Below are positions 45,396 through 54,381 of a stretch of 64,000 bases of DNA, piece by piece. The translations under genes were made by a program, and so were the position numbers. The stretch comes from an uncultured Lentisphaeria bacterium (lineage in GTDB: Bacteria; Verrucomicrobiota; Lentisphaeria; Victivallales; UBA1829): contig CASDPB010000040.1 in the NCBI GenBank assembly GCA_949282305.1, positions 1 to 64,000 on the forward strand. Reading direction: 5' to 3'. Each line of letters starts with the position of its first letter. Within the stretch, counting starts at the first letter, position 1. The notes under the pieces are model-generated. The model ran no database searches and had not been told where the DNA came from. It worked only from the letters and a program-made list of their open reading frames with translations.

Positions 45396-45516
45396 TACGA
45401 ACCCTTTCTGTAAGTTAATTCGCAGTTGAGTTTTGACTACACTAGCACATTAATATTGTGCTTTTTTAAAATTTTTCAAGTGTTATTTGGAAAAAAGACA
45501 CTCTAAAAAATTTTCA

Positions 45517-45534
45517 GGGGAAGTTTCCTTCCCC
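45517..45534 (-). terminator. Intrinsic terminator after fabG
   Basis: On the minus strand GGGGAAG-GAAA-CTTCCCC forms a 7-bp stem closed by a GAAA tetraloop. It is followed by TGAAAATTTTTT, ending about 70 bp after the fabG stop. Confidence 0.65.
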
Positions 45535-45568
45535 TTTTGAATTCATTTTCCTGAAGGGGGAACCCTTG

Positions 45569-46321
45569 TCAGGACATCAGGAATCCGCCGTCGACGTTCA
45601 ACACCTGACCGGTGACATAATCGGATTCCGGGCCGCAGAGGAAGCAGACCACATTCGCCACGTCTTCCGGTTTGCCGCCGCGTTTCAGCGGAATGTTCAC
45701 GAGGAACGCATCGCGTGCCGCCTGCGGAAGTTTTTCCGTCATGTCCGTGATGATGTAGCCGGGGGCGATCGCATTGGCGCAGATGTTGCGGCTGCCGAAT
45801 TCGCGCGCCGTGGTCTTGGTCAGCCCGATTACACCGGCTTTGGAGGCGGAATAGTTCGCCTGTCCCGCATTGCCCATTCTGCCGACGACGGATGCGATGT
45901 TGACGATCTTGCCGTAGCGCGCCTTCATCATGTAACGGGTTGCCGCCTTGGTGAAGTTGAACGTGCCCTTGAGGTTGACGGAGAGGACCATGTCCCAGTC
46001 CTGTTCGGTCATTTTCATCATGAGCGTATCGCGTGTGATGCCGGCGTTGTTGACGAGAATGTCAAGTTTGCCGTATTTGTCAACAACAGCCTTGACGGCG
46101 GCTTCCGCCTCTTCGGGTTTTGCCACATTTGCGGCGATTGCCATTGCTTCATAACCCTGAGCTTTGAATTCCTCAGCGGTCTTCTCCGCTACATCAAGAA
46201 GAATGTCGACCATTGCAACGGTCGCGCCCTCCGACGCCAGTTTTTCGCAGATTGCCCTGCCGATACCGCGTGCTCCGCCTGTCACCAGTGCGACACGCCC
46301 TTCGAGTTTCTTGCATCCCAT
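45569..46321 (-). CDS. fabG: 3-oxoacyl-ACP reductase
   Basis: A 250-residue short-chain dehydrogenase reducing beta-ketoacyl-ACP with NADPH. It shows the Rossmann motif TGGARGIGRAI, NNAGITRD, the catalytic Ser of IASVVGRMG, and YSASKAG (Tyr-x-x-x-Lys). The C-terminus GQVLNVDGGF is typical. It follows fabD by about 30 bp. Confidence 0.96.
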   Translation of the reverse strand: MGCKKLEGRVALVTGGARGIGRAICEKLASEGATVAMVDILLDVAEKTAEEFKAQGYEAMAIAANVAKPEEAEAAVKAVVDKYGKLDILVNNAGITRDTLMMKMTEQDWDMVLSVNLKGTFNFTKAATRYMMKARYGKIVNIASVVGRMGNAGQANYSASKAGVIGLTKTTAREFGSRNICANAIAPGYIITDMTEKLPQAARDAFLVNIPLKRGGKPEDVANVVCFLCGPESDYVTGQVLNVDGGFLMS

Positions 46322-46353
46322 AGTTTTTTCTCCCTTACTAGGTTTTGGGTATT

Positions 46354-47283
46354 TTAGAGTTGAATCTTTCCGAGGTCTTCGCAGGAAGAGACATTGAACA
46401 GCGCCTTTGCGGGGTCGATCTGTTTGACCAGCCCTGTGAGAACGGTTCCCGGACCGAACTCAATGAAAGTGTCCGCCCCGAGTGCCGACAGCGCGTTTAC
46501 GCAGTCAACCCAGCGGACGCTGCCTGCGACCTGGCTGACGAGGTTTGCCTTGATCTGCGTGTAATCTTCCGTGATTCCGCCTGTGACATTCTGTGCAACA
46601 GGGACGGCATTCTGCCGGACCGTCACGCCGTCAAGAACGTCTTTGAGCTGTTCTCCCGCTTTCGCCATCAGCCTGGAGTGATAGGCGCCCGCGACTTTCA
46701 GCGGAATGATCTTGCGGATGCCTTCCAGCGTTTTGATCTGTTCGGACGCTTTGGCGACGCCGTCCACCACCCCGCTGATGACGATTTGTCCGGGGGAATT
46801 GTAGTTTGCCACGTCGATCCCGCAGTCAGCACAGATTTTCCGGATGGCATCCGCGGGAGCGGCGCCTTTGGTGAGGACACATGCCATGGTGCCGTGAGTT
46901 TCCCTGCACGCCGCATCCATCAGTTCGGCGCGTCTGGCGACAAGCCGGAGACCGTCCGCAAAGCTGAAATAGTCCGCGCAGCACAGGGCGCCGTATTCCC
47001 CGAGGCTGAGTCCTGCCGCGCCGACGGGCTTGACGGCGTCGCCGAATTTTTCATGGAACGCCGCGAGACACGCCATGCTGGTCACGAAAATCGCCACCTG
47101 ACAGTATCTGCTTTCCGTCAGTTTCTCTTCCGGGCCGTTGAAGCAGACATCCGAGACGCTCCATCCGAGAACGGAATCCGCCTCCCTGTAGACCGCAGCT
47201 CCCGCCGGACTGTTGTCATAGATGTCTTTTCCCATTCCGACGCGCTGTGCGCCCTGTCCTGAAAAAATAAAAGCAGCTTTCAT
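46354..47283 (-). CDS. fabD: Malonyl-CoA:ACP transacylase
   Basis: A 309-residue acyltransferase loading malonyl onto ACP. The nucleophile Ser is in GLSLGEYGAL, with FIFSGQGAQRVGMG at the N-terminus and the catalytic His in VAGAYHSRLM. The ATG overlaps the stop of the upstream Ser/Thr kinase gene (ATGA), which puts fatty acid synthesis in one transcription unit with the kinase. Confidence 0.95.
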   Translation of the reverse strand: MKAAFIFSGQGAQRVGMGKDIYDNSPAGAAVYREADSVLGWSVSDVCFNGPEEKLTESRYCQVAIFVTSMACLAAFHEKFGDAVKPVGAAGLSLGEYGALCCADYFSFADGLRLVARRAELMDAACRETHGTMACVLTKGAAPADAIRKICADCGIDVANYNSPGQIVISGVVDGVAKASEQIKTLEGIRKIIPLKVAGAYHSRLMAKAGEQLKDVLDGVTVRQNAVPVAQNVTGGITEDYTQIKANLVSQVAGSVRWVDCVNALSALGADTFIEFGPGTVLTGLVKQIDPAKALFNVSSCEDLGKIQL

Positions 47284-49718
47284 TTTTTACCTTTTGTTGT
47301 TTTCTGTTTTTGCTTCGCCGGAGACGATTTCCCGGCATGGTTTTCTATATTTTCCTGAAGTTCCTCTTTGTATTTCGCGAACTCCGGCATTGTTCCATAC
47401 GCGGCAAGAAGCCGTTTCGCTTCCTCCTTTGAGCCGTTGTGCCATTTCTGCGCCGCGTCTTTGACCGCATTGGAAAAATATATATTTATCATAGACTCTA
47501 TTTCCGTTTTTTCAAATCCGTTTGACGCAGTTTGCCTTGCATCCTTCCATCTGCCGAGTGACGCAAAGAATGCCGGAACGGAGAAATCCTGTTTTCTCTT
47601 TTTTGACGCATGTTGTTCCAGTGAAAGAAGTTCCGAAGATTGAAAACGGCTGAACGGCAGGTTTTCGCTCATCATGCCTTCCATGTAAAGAAGAATATAA
47701 TCTTTTTTGATGCGCCCCACTTTCATTTTTCTGCCTGTGACGGGACTTGTCAACTGGAATCCGGCATATTCCAGGCGGGAATCGTAGATCAGGGCATGGG
47801 CGGATTTCATTTCCCGCGCAAATTTCACGACGGCACGGAACCAGTTCAGGAAAGCCGCCGTGACGTTCTTATAATTGCCTATCTTATTCAGTCCCGGCGG
47901 CAGAGACAGTTTCCTGTCGCATGACGCAAAGTCTTGTGTCAGGACTGCTTCTGCAATGGCATTCCGCAGATCATTTTTGTATGTTTCAAGCTGTTGCCGA
48001 TAGGATTTGAGCTTTCTTTGCTCTTCCGCAAGCCGTTTTTTCCGGAGTTCTTCCTGTTTCCTGAGCCGTGCCGCCTCCTCCTGCTTCCGCTTTTGTTCGA
48101 GGAGCTGCGCCTCGCGTTCTTTCCTGAGTCTGGCGATTTGGGCGTCGCGTTCCTTCATCAGCGCGTCGATCTTCTGCATCTCCTCATGATTGAGTCTGAT
48201 CCGTTCGTCAATGACGGAACGCAGACGCGGGTCCTTCGCCGTGATGCCGTTCAGATGGATTGCCGCCCGGTTCAACAGTTTCCGGGCGCGGGTGTAATGA
48301 TTGTCGTCGGCGTGTTTCTGTTCCACCAGTTTTCTGCCCAGAGCGATTTCCTTCTGCGCCTGCACCTTCAGTTTCTCCGCCTGATTGATAGCTTCGTTGA
48401 TCTTTGCCTGAAGTGCCAGAAATTCATTTTCAAATTGCTTCAGACGGTCATAAGCCTCATCGACCGATTTGCGGGTTTTTGCCGACACTCCGAACTTCTG
48501 CGCAGCGAGATAGGCACGGTCCAGAGCCTTTTTATATTCCTGCGGATTGGTGGTGTAGGGATCGAACTTGCAGCTTTCCAGCGCCTGTTCCGCGAGACGG
48601 TTGTTGTGCCAGAGGAACAGTGCGGCGAGAATCAGCAGGAAAAGGATCAGGATGAATCCGTAAAACAGCAGCACCCAGTGTTTTTTCATGGGATGCTTCG
48701 GCAGGGGGTGCGAAACTGTGGCAACCGGAGTCAGTTTGATCGGCGGATGGAGGAACGCCTGTTCTTCCGCCAGCTGCTCCTCATAGATGGCGGATGCTTC
48801 CTGAAGAAATTCCTCCCATGAGGAAAAACGCTTTCGCGGAGTCTTGCCGAGCATCCGTTTCATCAGGCCGGAGAGTTCCGGGGAGATATTGGAGCCCGGT
48901 GCCCGTTCCGATGGTTCCGGGTAGGGGGTGTTGTTGTGCATTTCAAGAATCCGGTCGATGGATTTGTCATAAAACGGGACACAGCCCGTTACCATGTGGT
49001 AGAGAGTTGCTCCGAGCGAATAAAGGTCAGTGCTCCATGTCAGTGTCTTGCCCTGAATCTGCTCCGGGCTCATGTAGAACGGCGAGCCTTCCACTTCTCC
49101 GTTGACGAGCGATTCCTCGCCCGCCTGCTGTGCGATTCCCATATCAAGAAGCATGGCTTCATTGTCGGAATCGAGCATGATGTTTGCCGGTTTGATGTCC
49201 TTGTGAAACATCCGGTGTTTGTTCCAGATCAACTGAAGGGCGCCCGCGATCTTGATGATGATGGAAAGCGCCTCCGGTTCTGAAAAGATTTTTCCTTCGT
49301 CAAGCAGTTTTTCCACCGTCTCGCCGTTGACATACTGCATTGCGATGTAATAAAGCCCGCCGGCTTTCCCCGCTTCAAGAGTCGTTACGATATTGGGATA
49401 CTGAAACTTGGCGGCATTGCGCGCTTCATTGATGAAGCGTTCCGCCGCCTCTTCCTGCGCGGCAAGAGACTGCTTGAGAATCTTGATGGCGACCTGCCGT
49501 TCCATGGCGACCTGTTCGGCAAGATAGACCCGCCCGCATCCGCCCGACGCCAGCAGACGGATGATCCGGAACCCGTTGATCCGGTATCCTTCCGGAAGAA
49601 GATCGGCGGCATTGTCGAGCGCGAGTTCCTCCCCGCAATACGGACAGGCAATGCGGTCGGTCTCTTCCTCCCCGCAGGAAAAGCTGTTACCGCATCTGCT
49701 GCAAATATATTCGCTCAT
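47280..49718 (-). CDS. Membrane serine/threonine protein kinase with zinc ribbon and coiled coil
   Basis: An 812-residue Hanks-type kinase. Residues 4-30 are a zinc ribbon (CSRC, CPYC). The kinase domain spans about 50-310: GGCGRVYLAE, VAIKIL, and HKDIKPANIM with Lys in place of the usual Arg. LLDMGIA replaces the usual DFG, and SPFYMSPEQ follows. A single membrane helix (about 352-375) leads to a long charged coiled coil (about 390-600) outside the membrane and an alpha-helical C-terminus. It probably senses envelope state and phosphorylates cytosolic partners. It overlaps fabD by 4 bp. Confidence 0.9.
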   Translation of the reverse strand: MSEYICSRCGNSFSCGEEETDRIACPYCGEELALDNAADLLPEGYRINGFRIIRLLASGGCGRVYLAEQVAMERQVAIKILKQSLAAQEEAAERFINEARNAAKFQYPNIVTTLEAGKAGGLYYIAMQYVNGETVEKLLDEGKIFSEPEALSIIIKIAGALQLIWNKHRMFHKDIKPANIMLDSDNEAMLLDMGIAQQAGEESLVNGEVEGSPFYMSPEQIQGKTLTWSTDLYSLGATLYHMVTGCVPFYDKSIDRILEMHNNTPYPEPSERAPGSNISPELSGLMKRMLGKTPRKRFSSWEEFLQEASAIYEEQLAEEQAFLHPPIKLTPVATVSHPLPKHPMKKHWVLLFYGFILILFLLILAALFLWHNNRLAEQALESCKFDPYTTNPQEYKKALDRAYLAAQKFGVSAKTRKSVDEAYDRLKQFENEFLALQAKINEAINQAEKLKVQAQKEIALGRKLVEQKHADDNHYTRARKLLNRAAIHLNGITAKDPRLRSVIDERIRLNHEEMQKIDALMKERDAQIARLRKEREAQLLEQKRKQEEAARLRKQEELRKKRLAEEQRKLKSYRQQLETYKNDLRNAIAEAVLTQDFASCDRKLSLPPGLNKIGNYKNVTAAFLNWFRAVVKFAREMKSAHALIYDSRLEYAGFQLTSPVTGRKMKVGRIKKDYILLYMEGMMSENLPFSRFQSSELLSLEQHASKKRKQDFSVPAFFASLGRWKDARQTASNGFEKTEIESMINIYFSNAVKDAAQKWHNGSKEEAKRLLAAYGTMPEFAKYKEELQENIENHAGKSSPAKQKQKTTKGKK

Positions 49719-49770
49719 TCGGCTGTGACCTCGGTACAGCGTCCGGAACGCTGTCTACCCCCGTGAAGTT

Positions 49771-50355
49771 TTAAAGAGAACCTTTCGTGGACGGAATTCC
49801 TTTTTCCCGGGGGTCGAGCTCGACCGCCTGCGCGAGCGCCCTGCCAAGTCCTTTGAAAACCGCTTCAAAAACATGATGCACTTCGGCGCCTTCGAGCATG
49901 CGGATATGAAGATTGATGCTGCCCTTGACGCAGAACGCCTGGAAGAACTCCTTGAACAGCGCGGTGTCCAGCTCCCTGATCCGCGCAGCCGGAGGGACAA
50001 GGTTATAGACAAGATAAGGTCTGCCGGAAAGGTCCAGCGCGGTCAATGCAAGCGCCTCGTCCATCGGAAGCAGAAAGCTGCCGTAGCGCCGGATGCCCTT
50101 TTTGTCGCCGAGCGCCTGTGCGACCGCTTCGCCGAGAACCAGTCCGAGATCCTCCATGGTGTGATGGCAGTCCACTTCCAGATCGCCTTTTGCAGAGACT
50201 TCCAGATCGAATTTACCGTGTTTTGCGAACAGGGTAAGCATGTGATCCATGAAGGCTATTCCCGTGGAGATGTCGGATCTGCCCTCTCCGTCGAGGTTGA
50301 TGGATGCCTTGATGTCTGTTTCCCGGGTGGTGCGTGTTACGCTGCCTTGTCTCAT
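49771..50355 (-). CDS. hisB: Imidazoleglycerol-phosphate dehydratase
   Basis: A 194-residue enzyme of histidine synthesis that dehydrates imidazole glycerol phosphate. The manganese-binding repeats are FMDHMLTLFAKHG, DCHHTMEDLG, PMDEALA and EVHHVFEA. It is a monofunctional form. GGAGG lies upstream of the ATG. It is divergent from gmd and is followed 50 bp later by the kinase gene. No other his gene is in the window. Confidence 0.95.
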   Translation of the reverse strand: MRQGSVTRTTRETDIKASINLDGEGRSDISTGIAFMDHMLTLFAKHGKFDLEVSAKGDLEVDCHHTMEDLGLVLGEAVAQALGDKKGIRRYGSFLLPMDEALALTALDLSGRPYLVYNLVPPAARIRELDTALFKEFFQAFCVKGSINLHIRMLEGAEVHHVFEAVFKGLGRALAQAVELDPREKGIPSTKGSL

Positions 50356-50590
50356 AAATGCTCCTCCAAAATTGTTTGCTGTGACAATTTACCTTGTTAA
50401 GGGGCGTTTGTCAACATTTCCCGCAAATAATTATGCAATGCGGCGGCGGAAAAGGAAAAAGACGGGGAACCGCGCCGGCGTTTGCCGAAAAAAAGCCGGA
50501 TACGCCGGAGATGAAATTTGTATTCTCGTGTTTCAATGGTATCTTAGCAGGGTGTGATTACAGAAAAGAACAGAGCAACAGGATATGGTT

Positions 50591-51640
50591 ATGAAAAGGG
50601 CGTTGATTACAGGCATTACCGGGCAGGACGGCTCCTATCTTACGGAGCTTTTGCTGGAAAAAGGGTATGAGGTTCACGGGATTATCCGGCGGGCGAGCAA
50701 TTTCAATACGAAGCGGATTGACCATCTTTACGAAGACCCGCACAAGGAGGGGTGCCGCCTGTTTCTGCATTACGGCGACATGACGGATTCCAGCAATCTG
50801 AACCGTCTGCTTGAGAAGATCCAGCCGGCGGAAATCTACAATCTGGCGGCGCAGTCCCATGTCGGGGTCTCCTTTCAGGTGCCGGAATACACGGGCGATG
50901 TTGATGCGCTCGGCACTCTGCGGCTTCTCGACGCGGTGAAGGAGACGCGGATTCCGACCCGTTTCTACCAGGCGTCCACTTCCGAACTTTACGGACAGGT
51001 CGAGGAGGTGCCCCAGACCGAGAAGACGCCGTTTCATCCGTGTTCCCCTTATGCCGCTGCAAAACTCTATGCGTTCTGGCTGGTGAAAATCTACCGCGAA
51101 TCCTACGGGATTCATGCCTCCAACGGCATTCTGTTCAACCATGAATCGCCCCGCCGGGGAGAGACTTTCATCACAAGGAAGATCACGATGGCGGCGGCGC
51201 GGATTCACCTCGGGCTGCAGGACTGCCTGTATCTCGGCAATCTGAACAGTCTGCGCGACTGGGGATATGCCCCGGATTATGTGAGGCTGATGTGGCTGAT
51301 GCTTCAGCAGGAACAGCCCGATGACTATGTGGCTGCGACCGGGGAATCGCACAGCGTCCGCGAATTTGCGGAGCGGGCGTTCGGTCTGCTCGGACATCGT
51401 CTTGAATGGAGAGGCGCGGGAGTGGACGAGTGCGGAATTGATGCGGATACCGGAAAAGTCCTGATCCGTATTGATCCGGTTTACTACCGCCCGCTGGAGG
51501 TCGAGGCACTGCTCGGCGATGCGTCCAAGGCGGAGCGTCTGCTTCACTGGAAGCCGACTGTGACGTTTGAAAAGCTCGTGGAGATCATGGTGGAAAGCGA
51601 TCTGCGCCTGGTGCGCGGCGAAAAGCGGGGAGCATGTTGA
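50591..51640 (+). CDS. gmd: GDP-mannose 4,6-dehydratase
   Basis: A 349-residue SDR enzyme converting GDP-mannose to GDP-4-keto-6-deoxymannose, the first step to GDP-L-fucose. It has [27 protein letters not shown], the STSELYGQV catalytic segment, [10 protein letters not shown] (Tyr-x-x-x-Lys) and [13 protein letters not shown]. The ATG at 50591 has AGG 8 nt upstream; an ATG two codons earlier is possible. fcl starts 1 nt after its stop. Confidence 0.96.
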   Translation: MKRALITGITGQDGSYLTELLLEKGYEVHGIIRRASNFNTKRIDHLYEDPHKEGCRLFLHYGDMTDSSNLNRLLEKIQPAEIYNLAAQSHVGVSFQVPEYTGDVDALGTLRLLDAVKETRIPTRFYQASTSELYGQVEEVPQTEKTPFHPCSPYAAAKLYAFWLVKIYRESYGIHASNGILFNHESPRRGETFITRKITMAAARIHLGLQDCLYLGNLNSLRDWGYAPDYVRLMWLMLQQEQPDDYVAATGESHSVREFAERAFGLLGHRLEWRGAGVDECGIDADTGKVLIRIDPVYYRPLEVEALLGDASKAERLLHWKPTVTFEKLVEIMVESDLRLVRGEKRGAC

Positions 51641-51641
51641 G

Positions 51642-52580
51642 ATGATTGCGAAGGATGCCCGGATTTTCATCGCAGGACACAGGGGAATGGTCGGCAGCGC
51701 GATTCTGCGCTGTTTTGAGAAAAACGGTTTTCACAATATCCTGACGCGCACACATGAGGAGCTGGATCTGCGCAATGAGAATGAGGTCAGGGCGTTTTAT
51801 GATGCGGAAAAGCCGGAATATGTGGTGATTGCCGCCGCAAAGGTCGGCGGAATTGCGGCGAACGACCGTTTCAAGGCGGAATTCCTGCTGGAAAATCTTC
51901 AGATTCAGAATAACCTGATCTGGCAGGCGTATCTTCACCAGGTGAAAAAGCTCTGCTTTCTCGGGAGCAGCTGCATTTATCCCTGCGAGGCTCCGCAGCC
52001 GATCAGGGAGGAATATCTCCTGACCGGACCGCTGGAACCGACGAACGAGGGGTATGCGCTGGCGAAAATCGCCGGATATAAACTCTGTTTGTATCTCTCA
52101 CAGCAGTACGGCTTCCATACGGTCAGCGCGATGCCCTGCAATCTGTACGGACGGAACGACCATTACGATCTTGAACGGTGTCATGTGCTTCCGGCTTTGA
52201 TCCGGCGTTTCTGCGACGCCGTTGTGGAGGGGAGACAGGAGGTCGTGTGCTGGGGAACGGGAGCTCCGCTGCGCGAGTTCCTGAATGTCGACGATATGGC
52301 GTCCGCGGTCTGTTTTCTTTTCATGAATCACGATGACCCGCAGATCGTCAATGTCGGGAGTTCCGAGGAAATTTCGATTCGCGAGCTTGCGGAGCTGATC
52401 GCCCGCCTTGCCGGTTTTCAAGGCAGAATTCTCTGGGACAGAACGAAGCCGGACGGCATGAAACGGAAGCTGATGGACAGTTCCCGGATCCGCAGTCTCG
52501 GGTGGAAGCCTGTCATTTCGCTGGAGGACGGCATTGCCGCCCAGATCGAAGAATACCGCAGCCGGGTGTCTGGCAGATGA
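51642..52580 (+). CDS. fcl: GDP-L-fucose synthase
   Basis: A 312-residue epimerase/reductase finishing GDP-L-fucose. It shows FIAGHRGMVGSAI, AAKVGGIAAND, LGSSCIYPCEAPQPI and YALAKIAGYK (catalytic Tyr and Lys), then MPCNLYGRND. It overlaps the next glycosyltransferase by 4 bp. Together with gmd it supplies fucose for the surface glycan made by this locus. Confidence 0.96.
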   Translation: MIAKDARIFIAGHRGMVGSAILRCFEKNGFHNILTRTHEELDLRNENEVRAFYDAEKPEYVVIAAAKVGGIAANDRFKAEFLLENLQIQNNLIWQAYLHQVKKLCFLGSSCIYPCEAPQPIREEYLLTGPLEPTNEGYALAKIAGYKLCLYLSQQYGFHTVSAMPCNLYGRNDHYDLERCHVLPALIRRFCDAVVEGRQEVVCWGTGAPLREFLNVDDMASAVCFLFMNHDDPQIVNVGSSEEISIRELAELIARLAGFQGRILWDRTKPDGMKRKLMDSSRIRSLGWKPVISLEDGIAAQIEEYRSRVSGR

Positions 52581-53308
52581 GTGATTTTTCCATTGTCACT
52601 GCGACGTTCAATGCCGGCGGAAGCATCCGCCGGTGCCTGCTGTCTGTGCAGGAAAACCGTCTGGCGGAAACGGAACATCTGGTGATCGACAATCAGTCTT
52701 CGGATGATACTCTGGAAAAAGTGCGTGCTTTCGGCAATGTGCGCGTGATATCGGAAAAAGACAACGGGATTTACGAGGCAATGAACAAGGGAATCCGGAA
52801 CGCGGGAAATGATCTGATCGCGTGTCTGAATGCGGACGACGCCTATCTTCCGGGGACGCTGAAGGCGGTGAAGGAGCGGTTTGAAGCCGTGCCGGAAAGC
52901 GATATTGTCTACGGAAATATCCTGGTAAACGGGCGTGAAGTGAAGCCTGCGCAGGGGATTGCATCGTTCGGAGGCGCCCGGATTTTTCATCCGGCGGTTT
53001 TCATCCGGCGCTCTCTGTTCGAGCGGATCGGGTATTTCGACGAATCCTGGCGGATCTGCGCCGACCTTGATTTTTTCCTGCGTGCGAAAGAGGCGGGAGC
53101 CGTCTTCACCTATCTGGACCGTCCGCTGACGGATTTTGCGCTCGGGGGGCTCAGCACGGTCCGCCGGAAGCAGACAGCCGCGGAGTTGCGCCGTATTCTG
53201 ATCCGTCACGGTTATCCGCGTCTTTTTGCATATTCCTACTATTGTGCAATGAGGCTGCGCGCCGCGTTGTCCCGGGTAATTTCAGGGAGACGGAACAAGG
53301 AGAACTGA
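52577..53308 (+). CDS. GT2 family glycosyltransferase
   Basis: A 243-residue GT-A-fold transferase (WcaA/SpsA type). The nucleotide-sugar site includes FSIVTATFNAGGSI, EHLVIDNQSSDDTLEKV and a DAD-like CLNADDAY. The acceptor-side YEAMNKGIRNAGNDLI and RICADLDFFLRA follow. Its ATG overlaps the fcl stop, so it may use GDP-fucose, although related sequences use several donors. Confidence 0.92.
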   Translation: MSDFSIVTATFNAGGSIRRCLLSVQENRLAETEHLVIDNQSSDDTLEKVRAFGNVRVISEKDNGIYEAMNKGIRNAGNDLIACLNADDAYLPGTLKAVKERFEAVPESDIVYGNILVNGREVKPAQGIASFGGARIFHPAVFIRRSLFERIGYFDESWRICADLDFFLRAKEAGAVFTYLDRPLTDFALGGLSTVRRKQTAAELRRILIRHGYPRLFAYSYYCAMRLRAALSRVISGRRNKEN

Positions 53309-53309
53309 A

Positions 53310-53414
53310 ATGTCATTGCATCGGAAGCTCAGAACCCGAATTGAAGATGTGATTTTCCCGGGCAAATACCGGGGGAAGACGGAATATGACTGTCCGTTTT
53401 TTGTCCTGCTGTAA
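53310..53414 (+). CDS. Possible 34-residue small protein
   Basis: A short frame starting 1 nt after the preceding transferase, with AAGGAG 7 nt upstream of the ATG, and ending in TAA at 53414. The product is basic at the N-terminus (MSLHRKLRTRIEDVIFPGKY) and hydrophobic at the end (CPFFVLL). It could be a genuine small protein or the surviving start of a transferase gene whose remainder was lost. Nothing else is known. Confidence 0.4.
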   Translation: MSLHRKLRTRIEDVIFPGKYRGKTEYDCPFFVLL

Positions 53415-53435
53415 ATGTAGAAGGAGGCATTGAGC

Positions 53436-54377
53436 ATGTTTAAGGATGAAGTTCCTCTTTTGTTTCTTCACAGGGGAAATGCTCCGTACCTGCCGTATGT
53501 TCTTCATCAGGCGGCGGAGAGCAATCCTTCCTCCCGGATTATTCTGATTGGTGATTGCGCCGCCTGTTCCTGCGGCTCCTTTGTCGAAACTTACAGGATC
53601 GGAGATTATTCTGAAAAAGCGGAACATTTTTCAGAATTGTATCGCCGGAACCATCGTTCGTTCAATTCTTTTTTCTTTGAAAACGCCTGTTTCCAGAGGA
53701 CTTTTATCATGGAAGCCTTTTGCCGCAGACACAAACTGGAAAGAATCTGGCATTTTGATTCGGATGTGCTTATTTTCTCCAGGCTGCATGATATTATGCC
53801 GGAACAGGCATTTCAATATGCCGTCCTGCTCCCGGAAAATGTGTCCTGTTCCGAGAGCTGCTCTGTTTCTCCTCATACCGCGTGCTGGACTTTAGAGGCT
53901 TTAATCCGGTACAATGAATTTCTGCATGAGTGCATTTCTCCCGGTTCAAGATTTTATCATGAACTTCAGCTGTTCTGGGAAAAATATAAGCAGACCCATT
54001 CCACGGGAGGAGTTTGCGATATGACGACTCTTTATCTGTTTACCAGATATTTTCCGCAGGGGCTGCTGAATCTTTCTGCAATATCCGGGACCGCCGGATT
54101 CAGCAGTTCCTATCAGGAGGATATCGGCAGAAACGGGGGCTCCTGCCGGATTTTGCGAGCGGGGAATCACTGGAAAACGGCTGATCGGAAGACGAATGAG
54201 GAATGGACTTTATGGAGTCTTCACATGCAGGGCGACGCCAAATGGAAAATCCCTGATTTTTACCTCGGGAAACCTTTCAGAAAACAGGCTGTCTATTTCT
54301 GGCTGATTTTGATTTTTCATATCAGGACATTGATTATGAAGAAGCTGAGAAATATTCTGCACGGCAGGAAAAAATAA
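53436..54377 (+). CDS. Putative glycosyltransferase-like protein
   Basis: A 313-residue protein. It begins PLLFLHRGNAPYLPYVLHQA and has a DxD-like motif in IWHFDSDVLIF, the pattern of GT-A-type proteins that act on nucleotide sugars. A later STGGVCDMTTLYLF segment fits the acceptor region. The C-terminus has one hydrophobic, basic-flanked helix (FWLILIFHIRTLIMKKLRN) that may bind the membrane. AAGGAGG precedes the ATG. It ends 4 bp from the converging gene. Family membership is uncertain. Confidence 0.65.
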   Translation: MFKDEVPLLFLHRGNAPYLPYVLHQAAESNPSSRIILIGDCAACSCGSFVETYRIGDYSEKAEHFSELYRRNHRSFNSFFFENACFQRTFIMEAFCRRHKLERIWHFDSDVLIFSRLHDIMPEQAFQYAVLLPENVSCSESCSVSPHTACWTLEALIRYNEFLHECISPGSRFYHELQLFWEKYKQTHSTGGVCDMTTLYLFTRYFPQGLLNLSAISGTAGFSSSYQEDIGRNGGSCRILRAGNHWKTADRKTNEEWTLWSLHMQGDAKWKIPDFYLGKPFRKQAVYFWLILIFHIRTLIMKKLRNILHGRKK

Positions 54378-54381
54378 AATA

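Noticed and set aside
45444-45462. AGCACA/TGTGCT hairpin followed by T residues on the plus strand
   Set aside because: No plus-strand gene ends here. It lies in the acpP upstream region and could only be a promoter-linked repeat, which I cannot support.
49736-49754. ACAGCGT/ACGCTGT hairpin between hisB and the kinase gene
   Set aside because: Short stem without a T run; too weak to call a terminator.
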